Shown one piece after another: positions 10,885 through 21,164 of a stretch of 64,000 nucleotides of DNA; positions within the stretch are counted from its first letter, which is position 1, and every line of letters begins with the position of its first letter. The notes below the pieces were generated by a model. The model was given only the letters and a program-made list of their open reading frames with translations. It did no database searches and had not been told where the DNA came from. Source of the stretch: Burkholderia humptydooensis. Its GTDB lineage: Bacteria; Pseudomonadota; Gammaproteobacteria; Burkholderiales; Burkholderiaceae. The stretch lies in contig NZ_CP013380.1 of the NCBI RefSeq assembly GCF_001513745.1, positions 1,860,001 through 1,924,000 on the forward strand. Reading direction: 5' to 3'. The position numbers and the translations under genes were made by a program.

Positions 10885-11303
10885 CGGCCGCCGGTTGCGA
10901 GCGGCGTCGTGGCGACCGGCCGCGACGGCATGCCGGCGCTGTTCCTGCCGCGCCGCGGCGCGCGGATTGCTGCGCCGCACCGTGCGATGGTTGTCATCGA
11001 GATCGCTTAGACTCTCGCCGGCCGAACGGGGCCGGACATCCCCGCCGCGCGTCGCGCGGCGCGTCCCGCAACAATCATTCCGGTTGTCGAAGCATGTGTT
11101 GTCGGAGGTGACGGATCACATGGGGAAAACGATAATGATAAAACTACTGCACTGCGGCAGAATCTGGAGAAGCGCTCCGGAACACGACGCCCGGCCGGAC
11201 GGGGCGCGCAGTGGGTGGTCGACTTCATGCGGCTCGAGCAGGATTTCCAGGGACCCCGCAGGCAATACCGAGGAAACACCGAGGAACCACCGTTAAGGCA
11301 GGT
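10885..11303 (+). promoter_or_regulatory. Regulatory region upstream of phaC
   Basis: 419 bp without a convincing gene. It contains an AT-rich segment unusual for this genome (GATAATGATAAAAC, 11,131-11,144). Immediately after it lies CTGCACTGCGGCAG (11,147-11,160), a TGC-rich imperfect palindrome of the sort bound by PhaR repressors in other PHA producers. The assignment as a PhaR operator is inference from family knowledge. No terminator after pgeF was obvious. Confidence 0.45.
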
Positions 11304-13187
11304 ATGACAGCATCGAAAAAATCGTCGACGTCCTCTCACACGGATACTCCCCAGGGCCGCAACACAGCCGGATCGGCGGCCCAGCCCATGCAACAGTTGT
11401 TCGAGTCCTGGCTCGACGCATGGCGCAGCTTCGCGGAACCGGCCCGGGCGGCCGCGGGCGGCGTACCCGCGCAGTCGCCGTTCGCGGCGTTCCAGACGCC
11501 TCTGCCGTTTTCGTTCGCGATGCCGAAGATGCCGCCGATGCCGGACTGGTCCGGCGCGGCCGCGTCGCCCGCCGGGCTCGCGCCCGTCGCGTCGGTGCCG
11601 CCCGCGCGGCTGCAGAAGCTTCAGGCCGATTACTCGCGCGAGTGCATCGCGCTGATCCAGCAGGCGAACGTCGCGACGCCGACCGTTCCTGAACTGAAGG
11701 ATCGGCGCTTCAGCTCGGATGCGTGGAAGGCTTCGCCCGCGCACGGATTCGCGGCCGCCTGGTATCTGCTGAACGCACGCTATCTGCAGGAGCTCGCCGA
11801 CGCGCTCGAGACCGATCCGAAGACGCGCGAGCGAATCCGCTTCACGGTCCAGCAGTGGACGGCCGCCGCGTCGCCGAGCAACTTCCTCGCGCTCAATCCG
11901 GAGGCGCAGAAGAGTCTCGTCGAGACGCAGGGCGAGAGCCTGCGTCTCGGGATGATGAACCTGCTCGCCGACATGCAGCGCGGCAAGATCTCGCAGACGG
12001 ACGAATCGCAGTTCGTCGTCGGCGAGAATCTCGCGGTGTCGGAAGGCGCGGTCGTCTACGAGAACGATCTGATCCAGTTGATCCAGTACAAGCCGACGAC
12101 GCCGACCGTCTTCGAGCGGCCGCTGCTCATCGTGCCGCCGTGCATCAACAAGTTCTACATCCTCGATCTGCAGCCCGAGAACTCGCTCGTCGCGCACGCG
12201 CTGTCGTGCGGCCATCAGGTGTTCCTCGTGTCGTGGCGCAATGCCGATGCATCGGTCGCGCACAAGACATGGGACGACTACATGGACGAGGGCCTGCTCG
12301 CCGCGATCGACGTCGTCCAGCAGGTGAGCGGGCGCGAGCAGATCAACACGCTCGGCTTCTGCGTCGGCGGCACGATGCTTGCGACGGCGCTCGCGGTGCT
12401 CGCCGCGCGCGGCGAGCACCCGGCCGCGTCGATGACGCTCCTCACCGCGATGCTCGACTTCTCCGACACGGGCATTCTCGACGTGTTCGTCGACGAAGCG
12501 CACGTGCAGATGCGCGAGCAGACCATCGGCGGCAAGAACGGCGCGCCGGCGGGCTTGATGCGCGGCGTCGAGTTCGCGAACACGTTTTCGTTTCTGCGTC
12601 CGAACGATCTCGTGTGGAACTACGTCGTCGACAACTACCTGAAGGGCCGCACGCCCGCGCCGTTCGATCTGCTGTACTGGAACGGCGATTCGACGAGCCT
12701 GCCGGGCCCGATGTACGCGTGGTATCTGCGGAACACCTATCTCGAGAACAAGCTGCGCGAGCCGGATGCGCTCACCGTGTGCGGCGAGCCCGTCGATCTG
12801 TCGCGGATCGACGTGCCGACGTTCATCTACGGCTCGCGGGAGGATCACATCGTGCCGTGGCAGACCGCGTACGAATCGACGTCGCTGCTGACGGGGCCGC
12901 TGAAGTTCGTGCTCGGCGCGTCGGGCCACATCGCGGGCGTGATCAACCCGCCCGCGAAGAACAAGCGCAGCTACTGGAGCTACGACGCGGATGCAAAGGC
13001 GCTGCCGGAATCGGCGAACGACTGGCTCGACGCGGCCGTCGAGCATCCGGGCAGTTGGTGGCCGGTGTGGATCGAGTGGCTCGATCAGTACGGCGGCAAG
13101 AAGGTGAAGCCGCGCACGCAGCCCGGCTCCGCGCACTTCCCGGTGATCGAGCCCGCGCCCGGCCGGTATGTGATGCGACGCGATTGA
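11304..13187 (+). CDS. phaC: Class I poly(3-hydroxyalkanoate) synthase
   Basis: Polymerises 3-hydroxyacyl-CoA into PHA on the granule surface. Start chosen at ATG 11,304 (AAGGCAGGT upstream), giving 627 residues. The lipase-like box GFCVGG carries the nucleophile Cys353. The catalytic Asp lies in SREDHIVPW and the catalytic His in GASGHIAGVINPP. The N-terminal 100 residues are variable and Pro/Ala-rich, as in betaproteobacterial class I enzymes. First gene of phaC-phaA-phaB, with phaR just downstream. Length and motifs exclude class II/III synthases. Confidence 0.96.
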   Translation: MTASKKSSTSSHTDTPQGRNTAGSAAQPMQQLFESWLDAWRSFAEPARAAAGGVPAQSPFAAFQTPLPFSFAMPKMPPMPDWSGAAASPAGLAPVASVPPARLQKLQADYSRECIALIQQANVATPTVPELKDRRFSSDAWKASPAHGFAAAWYLLNARYLQELADALETDPKTRERIRFTVQQWTAAASPSNFLALNPEAQKSLVETQGESLRLGMMNLLADMQRGKISQTDESQFVVGENLAVSEGAVVYENDLIQLIQYKPTTPTVFERPLLIVPPCINKFYILDLQPENSLVAHALSCGHQVFLVSWRNADASVAHKTWDDYMDEGLLAAIDVVQQVSGREQINTLGFCVGGTMLATALAVLAARGEHPAASMTLLTAMLDFSDTGILDVFVDEAHVQMREQTIGGKNGAPAGLMRGVEFANTFSFLRPNDLVWNYVVDNYLKGRTPAPFDLLYWNGDSTSLPGPMYAWYLRNTYLENKLREPDALTVCGEPVDLSRIDVPTFIYGSREDHIVPWQTAYESTSLLTGPLKFVLGASGHIAGVINPPAKNKRSYWSYDADAKALPESANDWLDAAVEHPGSWWPVWIEWLDQYGGKKVKPRTQPGSAHFPVIEPAPGRYVMRRD

Positions 13188-13283
13188 CGAACGACGGAAG
13201 GCGGAGCACGCTTTGCGTCGCCACCGATTTTTAACAGGGCGGTTCGCGGCGCGCCGTGCCGCGTTCGTTCGGAGGATAGTGAA

Positions 13284-14465
13284 ATGACTGACGTAGTGAT
13301 CGTATCGGCCGCGCGCACCGCGGTCGGCAAGTTCGGCGGCTCGCTCGCGAAGGTCGCCGCGCCCGAGCTCGGCGCGACCGTGATCCGCGCGGTGCTCGCG
13401 CGTGCGGGCGTGAAGCCTGAGCAGATCAGCGAAGTGATTCTGGGCCAGGTGCTGACGGCGGGCTCGGGCCAGAACCCGGCACGTCAGGCGCTGATCGCGG
13501 CGGGGCTGCCGAACGCCGTGCCGGGCATGACGATCAACAAGGTGTGCGGCTCCGGCCTGAAGGCCGTGATGCTCGCCGCGAACGCGATCGTCGCGGGCGA
13601 CGCGGAGATCGTCGTCGCGGGCGGTCAGGAGAACATGAGCGCCGCGCCGCACGTGCTGCCGGGCTCGCGCGACGGCTTCCGGATGGGCGACGCGAAGCTC
13701 GTCGACAGCATGATCGTCGACGGCCTTTGGGACGTCTACAACAAGTACCACATGGGTGTCACCGCGGAGAACGTCGCGAAGGAATACGGGATCACGCGCG
13801 AAGAGCAGGACCAGTTCGCGGCGCTGTCGCAGAACAAGGCGGAAGCCGCGCAGAAGGCGGGCCGCTTCGACGACGAGATCGTGCCGATCGAGATCCCGCA
13901 GCGAAAGGGCGAGCCGCTTCGCTTCGCGACCGACGAGTTCGTGCGTCACGGCGTGACGGCCGAGGCGCTCGCGGGCCTGAAACCCGCGTTCGCGAAGGAC
14001 GGCACGGTGACGGCCGCGAACGCGTCCGGCATCAACGACGGCGCGGCCGCGGTGCTCGTGATGTCGGCGAAGAAGGCCGAGGCGCTCGGCCTCGAGCCGC
14101 TCGCGCGGATCAAGGCTTACGCGAACGCGGGCGTCGATCCGAGCGTGATGGGCATGGGCCCCGTTCCGGCGTCGCGCCGCTGTCTCGAGCGCGCGGGCTG
14201 GTCGGTCGGCGACCTCGACCTGATGGAGATCAACGAGGCGTTCGCCGCGCAGGCGCTCGCGGTCCACAAGCAGATGGGCTGGGACACGTCGAAGGTCAAC
14301 GTGAACGGCGGCGCGATCGCGATCGGCCATCCGATCGGCGCGTCGGGCTGCCGGATTCTCGTCACGCTGCTGCACGAAATGCGCAAGCGCGATGCGAAAC
14401 GCGGCCTCGCGTCGCTTTGCATCGGCGGCGGGATGGGCGTCGCGCTCGCGCTCGAGCGCCCGTAA
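13284..14465 (+). CDS. phaA: Acetyl-CoA acetyltransferase (beta-ketothiolase) PhaA
   Basis: Condenses two acetyl-CoA to acetoacetyl-CoA for PHA synthesis. 393 residues with a clear ribosome site (GGAGGATAGTGAA). Acyl-enzyme Cys88 lies in NKVCGSG. The general-base motifs are [15 protein letters not shown] (His) and CIGGGMG (C-terminal Cys). It sits between phaC and phaB, which makes the PHA role more likely than a catabolic thiolase role. Confidence 0.95.
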   Translation: MTDVVIVSAARTAVGKFGGSLAKVAAPELGATVIRAVLARAGVKPEQISEVILGQVLTAGSGQNPARQALIAAGLPNAVPGMTINKVCGSGLKAVMLAANAIVAGDAEIVVAGGQENMSAAPHVLPGSRDGFRMGDAKLVDSMIVDGLWDVYNKYHMGVTAENVAKEYGITREEQDQFAALSQNKAEAAQKAGRFDDEIVPIEIPQRKGEPLRFATDEFVRHGVTAEALAGLKPAFAKDGTVTAANASGINDGAAAVLVMSAKKAEALGLEPLARIKAYANAGVDPSVMGMGPVPASRRCLERAGWSVGDLDLMEINEAFAAQALAVHKQMGWDTSKVNVNGGAIAIGHPIGASGCRILVTLLHEMRKRDAKRGLASLCIGGGMGVALALERP

Positions 14466-14593
14466 CGCCAATCAGGAGGCACCCGAGCCGGCCGCGCCGA
14501 CGGGCGCGCGGCCCGGCGAACGGGCGGATCGGCATGCAGGCGACGGAGAGGTTGCCGCTCGGCGCTTCTCAAAACGATAATGGAGTGATGGTT

Positions 14594-15334
14594 ATGTCTC
14601 AGCGAATTGCTTACGTAACGGGCGGCATGGGCGGCATCGGTACGAGCATCTGCCAGCGCCTGCACAAGGACGGCTTCCGGGTGGTCGCGGGCTGCGGCCC
14701 GAATTCGCCGCGCCGCGTGAAATGGCTCGAGAACCAGAAGGCGCTCGGCTTCGATTTCTACGCATCCGAAGGCAACGTCGGCGACTGGGATTCGACGAAG
14801 CAGGCGTTCGACAAGGTGAAGGCCGAGATCGGCGAGATCGACGTGCTCGTCAACAACGCGGGCATCACGCGCGACGTCGTGTTCCGCAAGATGACGCGCG
14901 AAGACTGGACGGCCGTGATCGACACGAACCTGACGAGCCTCTTCAACGTCACGAAGCAGGTGATCGACGGCATGGTCGAGCGCGGCTGGGGGCGCATCAT
15001 CAATATTTCGTCGGTGAACGGCCAGAAAGGGCAGTTCGGCCAGACCAACTACTCGACCGCGAAGGCGGGCATTCACGGCTTCACGATGTCGCTCGCACAG
15101 GAGGTCGCGACGAAGGGCGTGACGGTCAACACGGTGTCGCCGGGCTACATCGGCACGGACATGGTGAAGGCGATCCGTCCGGACGTGCTCGAGAAGATCG
15201 TCGCGACGATTCCGGTGCGCCGTCTCGGCTCGCCCGACGAGATCGGCTCGATCGTCGCGTGGCTCGCGTCGGAAGAGTCCGGCTTCGCGACGGGCGCCGA
15301 TTTTTCGCTGAACGGCGGCTTGCATATGGGCTGA
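14594..15334 (+). CDS. phaB: Acetoacetyl-CoA reductase PhaB
   Basis: NADPH-dependent short-chain dehydrogenase making (R)-3-hydroxybutyryl-CoA, the PhaC substrate. 246 residues, start ATG 14,594 (an in-frame ATG two codons earlier is also possible). Cofactor motif TGGMGGIGTSICQRL, structural NNAG, catalytic Ser/Tyr/Lys in SSVNGQKGQFGQTNYSTAK. Third gene of the pha operon. Confidence 0.95.
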   Translation: MSQRIAYVTGGMGGIGTSICQRLHKDGFRVVAGCGPNSPRRVKWLENQKALGFDFYASEGNVGDWDSTKQAFDKVKAEIGEIDVLVNNAGITRDVVFRKMTREDWTAVIDTNLTSLFNVTKQVIDGMVERGWGRIINISSVNGQKGQFGQTNYSTAKAGIHGFTMSLAQEVATKGVTVNTVSPGYIGTDMVKAIRPDVLEKIVATIPVRRLGSPDEIGSIVAWLASEESGFATGADFSLNGGLHMG

Positions 15335-15471
15335 GCCATTCGGCCGGGCGGCGCATGCCGTCCGGCCGTGTGGGTCGGATGTTCCGGGAACGCCCGGTTC
15401 CGCGCGCGGCTCGCGCCCGCGTGCGGCGCCGGGCGCCGTCACTGCGCGCATCAGGCGCTCAAAGGCGTTAC

Positions 15472-16044
15472 ATGACTACTACAAAGAAAACTGGCGAACG
15501 GCTGATCAAGAAGTATCCGAACCGCCGTTTGTACGATACGGAGACGAGCACCTACATTACGTTGACCGACGTGAAGCAACTCGTGCTCGAGCAGGAGGAC
15601 TTCAAGGTCATCGATGCGAAAAGCAACGAGGACCTGACCCGCAGCATCCTGCTGCAGATCATTCTCGAAGAGGAGAGCGGCGGCGTGCCGATGTTCTCGT
15701 CGTCGATGCTCTCGCAGATCATCCGGTTCTACGGGCATGCGATGCAGGGGATGATGGGCGCGTATCTGGAGAAGAACATCCAGGCGTTCATCGACATCCA
15801 GAGCAAGCTTGCCGACCAGTCGAAGAACCTGTACGAGAACAACGCGATGAATCCGGAAGTCTGGTCGCAGTTCATGAACATGCAGGCGCCGATGATGCAA
15901 GGGATGATGACGAGCTACATCGAGCAGTCGAAGAACATGTTCGTGCAGATGCAGGAGCAGATGCAGAACCAGGCGAAGACGATGTTCAGCTCGTTCCCGT
16001 TCAAGCCGGCGACGCCGCCGGGCAGCGAGCCGGAGAAAAAGTAG
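15472..16044 (+). CDS. phaR: PHA synthesis repressor PhaR
   Basis: DNA-binding regulator that also binds PHA granules and represses phasin and pha genes when polymer is absent. 190 residues. The N-terminal PHB/PHA accumulation regulator domain (RLIKKYPNRRLYDTETSTYITLTDVKQLV) is the DNA-binding part. The middle region (FSSSMLSQIIRFYGHAMQGMMG) and the methionine/glutamine-rich tail are typical of the family. It lies 137 bp after phaB and is followed by a terminator. Confidence 0.95.
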   Translation: MTTTKKTGERLIKKYPNRRLYDTETSTYITLTDVKQLVLEQEDFKVIDAKSNEDLTRSILLQIILEEESGGVPMFSSSMLSQIIRFYGHAMQGMMGAYLEKNIQAFIDIQSKLADQSKNLYENNAMNPEVWSQFMNMQAPMMQGMMTSYIEQSKNMFVQMQEQMQNQAKTMFSSFPFKPATPPGSEPEKK

Positions 16045-16619
16045 ACGCAACGCGCGACGTCGTGCGACGTCTTTCGCCGGGACCGTGGCCGGAATGCGAC
16101 CCGGCTGCGTTGCGATACCGCATGTGTCGTCGCTCCGTGAACCCGCTTGCGGCTCGGCGGGGCGGCATCGATTGCGCTCGGCGGGCGCATCGCCCGAGGG
16201 GCCGCGGCTTGCCGCGCGTCATCGGGCGGATGTCGCAATCGCATGCAGGAAACGGCGCCGCGCAGGCGCCGTTTCTTTTCGGGGTGGGATGCGCCCGAGT
16301 GATGCCGCCGCGGCAGACGGGCAGGCGGCCGTTTCGTCTGCGACGCACGCGCCGCATTCGCGAACTCGTCTCCTGAAGCTGTCGGCCGGCCTCGCGCGTC
16401 TGCCGTGTACGAGCGCGATGGGCGCGTGCTACGTCGGGGCGATCCGGCTCATGAGGCTCGTCACCAAGCAGCTCGCAATCGGCGTCACGCATGCGGTCCG
16501 GGTGGGCGACGCGCTCGGTGTGCTCCCTCGGGGAAACGTCGCCGCGCGGAGGGTAAAATGCCGGCAAACCCAAGGCGTGCCGCCACCGGACGCCGTCCCC
16601 TCACGCATGGAAGCGATAG
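16045..16619. other. Intergenic region phaR-rimO
   Basis: 575 bp. It holds the phaR terminator (listed separately) and, near 16,545-16,560, a short AT-rich GGTAAAATG tract that could be part of the rimO promoter. Several frames stay open here because of high GC, but none has a ribosome site or a recognisable product. Confidence 0.5.
16250..16280 (+). terminator. Rho-independent terminator after phaR
   Basis: The 10-bp stem AAACGGCGCC/GGCGCCGTTT with a short loop is followed by CTTTTC. Confidence 0.8.
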
Positions 16620-18011
16620 TTGGAAAATTCATTGAAATCACGCGGTAAGCCGCTTGCCGCGCCCAAGGTGGGCATGGTTTCGCTCGGGTGCCCAAAGGCG
16701 CTCGTCGACTCCGAGCAGATCATCACGCAACTGCGCGCCGAAGGCTACGAAATCTCCGGCACCTATGACGGCGCGGATCTCGTCGTCGTCAACACCTGCG
16801 GCTTCATCGACGAAGCGGTCCAGGAAAGCCTCGACGCGATTGGCGAAGCGCTCGCGGAAAACGGCAAGGTGATCGTCACCGGCTGCCTCGGCGCGAAGAA
16901 GAGCGCGAGCGGCTCCGGCCTCATCGAGGAAGTGCACCCGAAGGTGCTCGCCGTCACCGGCCCGCATGCGGTCGGCGAAGTGATGCAGGTCGTGCACAGC
17001 CATCTGCCGAAGCCGCACGATCCGTTCGTCGATCTCGTGCCGGCCGCGGGCATCAAGCTCACGCCGCGCCACTACGCGTATCTGAAGATCTCCGAAGGCT
17101 GCAATCACCGCTGCTCGTTCTGCATCATTCCGTCGATGCGCGGCGATCTCGTGTCGCGGCCCGTCGCCGAGGTGATGCTCGAAGCCGAGAACCTGTTCAA
17201 GTCCGGCGTGAAGGAACTGCTCGTGATCTCGCAGGACACGAGCGCGTACGGCGTCGACGTCAAGTACCGCACGGGCTTCTGGAACGGACGGCCGCTCAGG
17301 ACGCGGATGACCGAGCTCGTCGGCGCGCTCGGCGAGCTCGCCGCGCAGTACGGCGCGTGGGTGCGTCTGCATTACGTGTATCCGTATCCGCACGTCGACG
17401 AAATCATCCCGATGATGGCGCAAGGCCCGCTCAAGGACCACGTGCTGCCGTATCTCGACGTGCCGTTCCAGCACGCGCACCCGGACGTGCTCAAGCGCAT
17501 GAAGCGCCCGGCGAACGCGGAGCGGGTGCTCGAGCGCGTGCAGAAGTGGCGCGAGATCTGTCCGGATCTGACGATTCGCAGCACGTTCATCGCGGGCTTT
17601 CCGGGCGAGACCGAAGCGCAATTCGAGACACTCCTCGACTTCATTCGCGAGGCGGAGCTCGATCGCGTCGGCTGCTTCGCGTATTCTCCGGTCGAGGGTG
17701 CGAGCGCGAACGAGCTCGACGGCGCGCTGCCCGACGACATGCGCGAGGCGCGCCGCGCGCGCTTCATGGAAGTCGCCGAGGAGGTGTCGGCCGCGCGCAT
17801 CGAACGCAAGGTCGGCAAGACGCTCAAGGTGCTGATCGACGAGGTCAACGAAGAGGGCGGCGTCGGCCGCACCGCGGCCGACGCGCCCGAGATCGACGGC
17901 GTCGTCTACGTCGAGCCGGCAACGAAGGCGTCGAAGCGGTACAAGGTCGGCGATTTCGTGTCCGTGAAGATCACGGGCGCCGACGGCCACGATCTTTGGG
18001 GCGAGGTCTGA
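16620..18011 (+). CDS. rimO: Ribosomal protein S12 methylthiotransferase RimO
   Basis: Radical-SAM enzyme that beta-methylthiolates Asp88 of ribosomal protein S12. 463 residues from a TTG start at 16,620. In order: the UPF0004 N-terminal iron-sulfur domain ([30 protein letters not shown]), the radical SAM core with CNHRCSFC (about residues 161-168), and a C-terminal TRAM domain ([15 protein letters not shown]...DLWGEV). The motif [12 protein letters not shown] favours RimO over MiaB. The following kinase starts 2 bp after the stop. Confidence 0.95.
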   Translation: MENSLKSRGKPLAAPKVGMVSLGCPKALVDSEQIITQLRAEGYEISGTYDGADLVVVNTCGFIDEAVQESLDAIGEALAENGKVIVTGCLGAKKSASGSGLIEEVHPKVLAVTGPHAVGEVMQVVHSHLPKPHDPFVDLVPAAGIKLTPRHYAYLKISEGCNHRCSFCIIPSMRGDLVSRPVAEVMLEAENLFKSGVKELLVISQDTSAYGVDVKYRTGFWNGRPLRTRMTELVGALGELAAQYGAWVRLHYVYPYPHVDEIIPMMAQGPLKDHVLPYLDVPFQHAHPDVLKRMKRPANAERVLERVQKWREICPDLTIRSTFIAGFPGETEAQFETLLDFIREAELDRVGCFAYSPVEGASANELDGALPDDMREARRARFMEVAEEVSAARIERKVGKTLKVLIDEVNEEGGVGRTAADAPEIDGVVYVEPATKASKRYKVGDFVSVKITGADGHDLWGEV

Positions 18012-18013
18012 CG

Positions 18014-18940
18014 ATGCCGGCGACGTCTCTGGACGTGCTCGCGCTCGGCGAGGCGATGGTCGAATTCAATCAGGCACGGCCGGGCGAGCCGAACTATCTG
18101 CAGGGCTTCGGCGGCGATACGTCGAACTTCTGCATCGCCGCCGCGCGGCAGGGTGCGCGCGCGGGTTTCGTGTCCGCGGTCGGCGACGATCATTTCGGCC
18201 GGTTGCTGCTCGATCTGTGGCGTCGCGAGCGCGTTGACACGTCGTGCGTGCGGATCGACGGCAGCGCGCCGACGGGCGTCTATTTCGTGTCGCACGGCGA
18301 GCACGGCCACGCGTTCGATTATCTCCGCGCGGGCTCGGCCGCGAGCCGCTACGCGATCCGCGATCTGCCGCTCGACGCGCTCGCGGCCGCGCGCTTCGTG
18401 CATCTGTCGGGCGTGAGCCTCGCGATCAGCACGAGCGCGTGCGATGCGGCGTTCGCCGCGATCGGGCACGCACGTGCGAACGGCGCGCGCGTGAGCTTCG
18501 ACACGAACCTGCGGCTCAAGCTTTGGCCGCTGCCGCGCGCGCGGGCGGTGATGACGGAGGCGCTGCGCCATACGGACGTCTGCCTGCCGAGCTGGGATGA
18601 CGTGACGGCGCTCACCGGGCTCGTCGAGCGCGACGCGATCGTCGATGCGATGCTCGGCCTGGGGCCGAGCATCGTCGCGCTGAAACTCGGCCGCGAAGGC
18701 GCGTATGTCGCGACGCCCGACGAGCGGCGCGCCGTGCCCGGCTTCGCCGTCGACGCGCTCGACGCGACAGGCGCGGGCGACTGCTTCGGCGGCGCGTTCG
18801 TCGCGCGGCTCGCCGCAGGCGACGATCCGTTCTCGGCCGCGCGCTACGCGAACGCGGCGGCCGCGCTGTCGACGCAAGGCTTCGGCGCGGTCGCGCCGAT
18901 TCCGTCGCGTGACGCGGTCGAGCGGCTATTGGATGCGTGA
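18014..18940 (+). CDS. PfkB-family sugar kinase, probably 2-dehydro-3-deoxygluconokinase
   Basis: Ribokinase-family carbohydrate kinase, 308 residues. N-terminal substrate lid GEAMVEFNQ and FGGDTSNFCIAAARQG; C-terminal catalytic signature DATGAGDCFGGAF with the general-base Asp. The LGEAMVEF start and the RAGSAASRY segment resemble KdgK-type kinases, which phosphorylate 2-keto-3-deoxygluconate in the Entner-Doudoroff and uronate pathways. The substrate is inferred from resemblance, not shown. It starts 2 bp after rimO, so it is translated from the same transcript. Confidence 0.82.
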   Translation: MPATSLDVLALGEAMVEFNQARPGEPNYLQGFGGDTSNFCIAAARQGARAGFVSAVGDDHFGRLLLDLWRRERVDTSCVRIDGSAPTGVYFVSHGEHGHAFDYLRAGSAASRYAIRDLPLDALAAARFVHLSGVSLAISTSACDAAFAAIGHARANGARVSFDTNLRLKLWPLPRARAVMTEALRHTDVCLPSWDDVTALTGLVERDAIVDAMLGLGPSIVALKLGREGAYVATPDERRAVPGFAVDALDATGAGDCFGGAFVARLAAGDDPFSAARYANAAAALSTQGFGAVAPIPSRDAVERLLDA

Positions 18941-19038
18941 TCCGATGCGTGAATCCAGAGCTGATCCGAATGCATGACGCGCACGATCGCGGTCGCGCGC
19001 TCGATCGGTTTTCATCAAGAGAAGAGAGGGAGGCAACG

Positions 19039-20223
19039 ATGCAACGCGAAGTAGTGGTGGTAAGCGGCGTACGCACCGCGATCGGCGATTTCGGCGGCAG
19101 CCTGAAGGACTTCGCGCCGACCGAGCTCGGCGCGCGGGTCGTGCGCGAAGCGCTGTCGCGCGCGCAGGTGTCGGGCGACGAAGTCGGCCACGTCGTGTTC
19201 GGCAACGTCGTGCACACGGAGCCGAAGGACATGTATCTCGCGCGCGTCGCGGCGATCAACGGCGGCATCGCGCAGCACGCGCCCGCGCTGACGCTCAACC
19301 GCCTCTGCGGCTCGGGCCTGCAGGCGATCGTGTCGGCCGCGCAGGGCGTGCTGCTCGGCGACGCGGACATCGCGGTCGCGGGCGGAGCGGAGAACATGAG
19401 CCGCGCGCCGTACTCGGTGCCGGTCGCGCGCTTCGGCCAGCGGATGGGCGACGCGAAGCTCGTCGACATGATGGTCGGCGCGCTCAGCGATCCGTTCCAG
19501 TCGATTCACATGGGCGTGACGGCCGAGAACGTCGCGGCGAAGTACGGGATCACGCGCGACGCGCAGGACGCGCTCGCGGTCGAATCGCATCGGCGCGCGT
19601 CGCATGCGACGAAGTCCGGCTACTTCAAGGAGCAGATCCTGCCGATCGAGATCGCATCGCGCAAAGGCACGGTCGTGTTCGACGCCGACGAGCACGTGCG
19701 CCACGACGCGTCGCTCGACGATTTCGCGAAGCTCAAGCCCGTGTTCGCCAAGGAGAACGGCACGGTGACGGCGGGCAACGCATCGGGCATCAACGACGCT
19801 GCCGCCGCGGTCGTGCTGATGGAGCGCAGCGTTGCCGAGCAGCGCGGCGCGAAGCCGCTCGCGCGCCTCGTCTCGTATGCGCACGCGGGCGTCGATCCGG
19901 CGTACATGGGCATCGGCCCCGTGCCCGCGACGAAGAAGGCGCTCGGGCGCGCGGGCATCACGGTCGCCGATCTCGACGTGATCGAGGCGAACGAGGCGTT
20001 CGCCGCGCAGGCGTGCGCGGTGTCGAGCGAGCTCGGCTTCGATCCGGCGAAGGTCAACCCGAACGGCTCGGGCATTTCGCTCGGCCATCCGATCGGCGCG
20101 ACGGGCGCGCTCATCACCGTGAAGGCGCTGTACGAGCTGCAACGGACCGGCGGGCGCTACGCGCTCGTCACGATGTGCATCGGCGGCGGGCAGGGCATCG
20201 CCGCGGTGTTCGAGCGTCTGTAA
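19039..20223 (+). CDS. bktB: Beta-ketothiolase, BktB-like acetyl-CoA acyltransferase
   Basis: Second biosynthetic-type thiolase in the window, 394 residues with ribosome site GGGAGGCAACG. Active-site Cys90 lies in NRLCGSG, the base His in GSGISLGHPIGATG, and the C-terminal Cys in MCIGGGQG. The opening REVVVVSGVRTAIGDFGG and the DMYLARVAAINGG segment match BktB of PHA producers, which can make C5 beta-ketoacyl-CoA. Assignment to BktB rather than another PhaA paralogue rests on remembered family sequence and is probable, not certain. Confidence 0.85.
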   Translation: MQREVVVVSGVRTAIGDFGGSLKDFAPTELGARVVREALSRAQVSGDEVGHVVFGNVVHTEPKDMYLARVAAINGGIAQHAPALTLNRLCGSGLQAIVSAAQGVLLGDADIAVAGGAENMSRAPYSVPVARFGQRMGDAKLVDMMVGALSDPFQSIHMGVTAENVAAKYGITRDAQDALAVESHRRASHATKSGYFKEQILPIEIASRKGTVVFDADEHVRHDASLDDFAKLKPVFAKENGTVTAGNASGINDAAAAVVLMERSVAEQRGAKPLARLVSYAHAGVDPAYMGIGPVPATKKALGRAGITVADLDVIEANEAFAAQACAVSSELGFDPAKVNPNGSGISLGHPIGATGALITVKALYELQRTGGRYALVTMCIGGGQGIAAVFERL

Positions 20224-20239
20224 CGAGAGGGCCGCGCAG

Positions 20240-20848
20240 TTGAAGCTGATCACCGGAATCCGCGGCGCGGCGCTCGCCGCCGCACTTGCGACGGCGGCGG
20301 GGCTCGCGTTCGCGCAGTCTCCCTCTCAGGGCGTGGCGGCTTCCGCGGGCGCGGCCGATGCGGCGTCCGCCGCCGCGCCGCAGGCGGACGCGCCGCCGCC
20401 CGCCGCGCCGCTCAAGCCGAATCCGGCGTATGCGCGGCTGCCGCGCTACGAAGGGACGGTCGGCGGCCGGCAGGTCGTCGTGCGTCTCGGGCCGAAGACG
20501 GACGAGCCGGGCGTGCATGGCGAGTGCCAGTATCTCGACACGGGGGCGGTCGTCCTGCTCGCGGGCGATCGCGACGGCGACACGCTCGAGATCGAAGAAT
20601 CGGACGACGGCACGAACATCACGGGCGTGTGGATCGGCCGCTTCGATGCGTTAGGCGGCTTGTCCGCCGACCGGATGAACGCCGATCAGTCGGATCCGCT
20701 GCCCGTCGCGCTGCGCCCGGCGGGCGGCGCGCCCGCGCCGTCGCATGCGGCGGGCGCGCAGCCCGCGCCGGCCGCCGCAGGCGCGCCGCAGGCGGGCGTC
20801 CGGGGGCAGTCGATCGACGGCGTGAGCAATCTGCGGACCGCCGAATAG
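20240..20848 (+). CDS. Exported protein of unknown function
   Basis: 202 residues from a TTG start, 16 bp after the thiolase stop. N-terminal signal peptide (GAALAAALATAAGLAFAQ), then an Ala/Pro-rich linker. A conserved-looking core follows (YARLPRYEGTVGGRQVVVRLGPKTDEPGVHGECQY...LEIEESDDGTNITGVWIGRF), then another Ala-rich tail. The core may be a small beta domain. I do not recognise the family. Confidence 0.7.
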   Translation: MKLITGIRGAALAAALATAAGLAFAQSPSQGVAASAGAADAASAAAPQADAPPPAAPLKPNPAYARLPRYEGTVGGRQVVVRLGPKTDEPGVHGECQYLDTGAVVLLAGDRDGDTLEIEESDDGTNITGVWIGRFDALGGLSADRMNADQSDPLPVALRPAGGAPAPSHAAGAQPAPAAAGAPQAGVRGQSIDGVSNLRTAE

Positions 20849-21164
20849 CGAACGCGGCGGGTCGGCGCGGCGGCCGAGTCTCCCGGTCGCCGATCGGCGC
20901 TTGCCGGGCGGCTCAACGGGCCGGGTAGCTCAACGGTTTTGGGCGATGCGGCCGGGGCTCGGCGGTCTCTTGCCGGTCCTCTTGCCAGTCCCCCTTACCG
21001 GCCCCATCTGTTGCCCCCGCTCCCGCATCGGTCTCGGGCGCGGACGCCTCTCGCCGGCACGGTCGCGGCCGCGCCGACTGTACCGGGCCAAACGTGCGGA
21101 ATCCGGCTAAGCTAGCCGGGTTTCCAATCTTTTCCGGCTCGTTTTGCGCCGAGCCCTCCCAGTG
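20849..21164. other. Intergenic region upstream of the metC-like gene
   Basis: 316 bp, GC-rich. The only structure I see is a short direct repeat of GCTCAACGG (near 20,910 and 20,928). No gene or clear terminator seen. Confidence 0.4.

Noticed and set aside
8860..10980. 706-codon antisense frame over rluD and pgeF
   Set aside because: Same GC-bias artefact, with no ribosome site and no recognisable product.
11007..14471. 1,154-codon open frame antisense to the pha operon
   Set aside because: Arginine/alanine/histidine-rich composition with no domains. It is the antisense shadow expected from extreme third-position GC bias; the sense genes are certain.
16085..16648. 187-codon frame between phaR and rimO
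   Set aside because: It crosses the phaR terminator and the rimO start and lacks a ribosome site and recognisable features.
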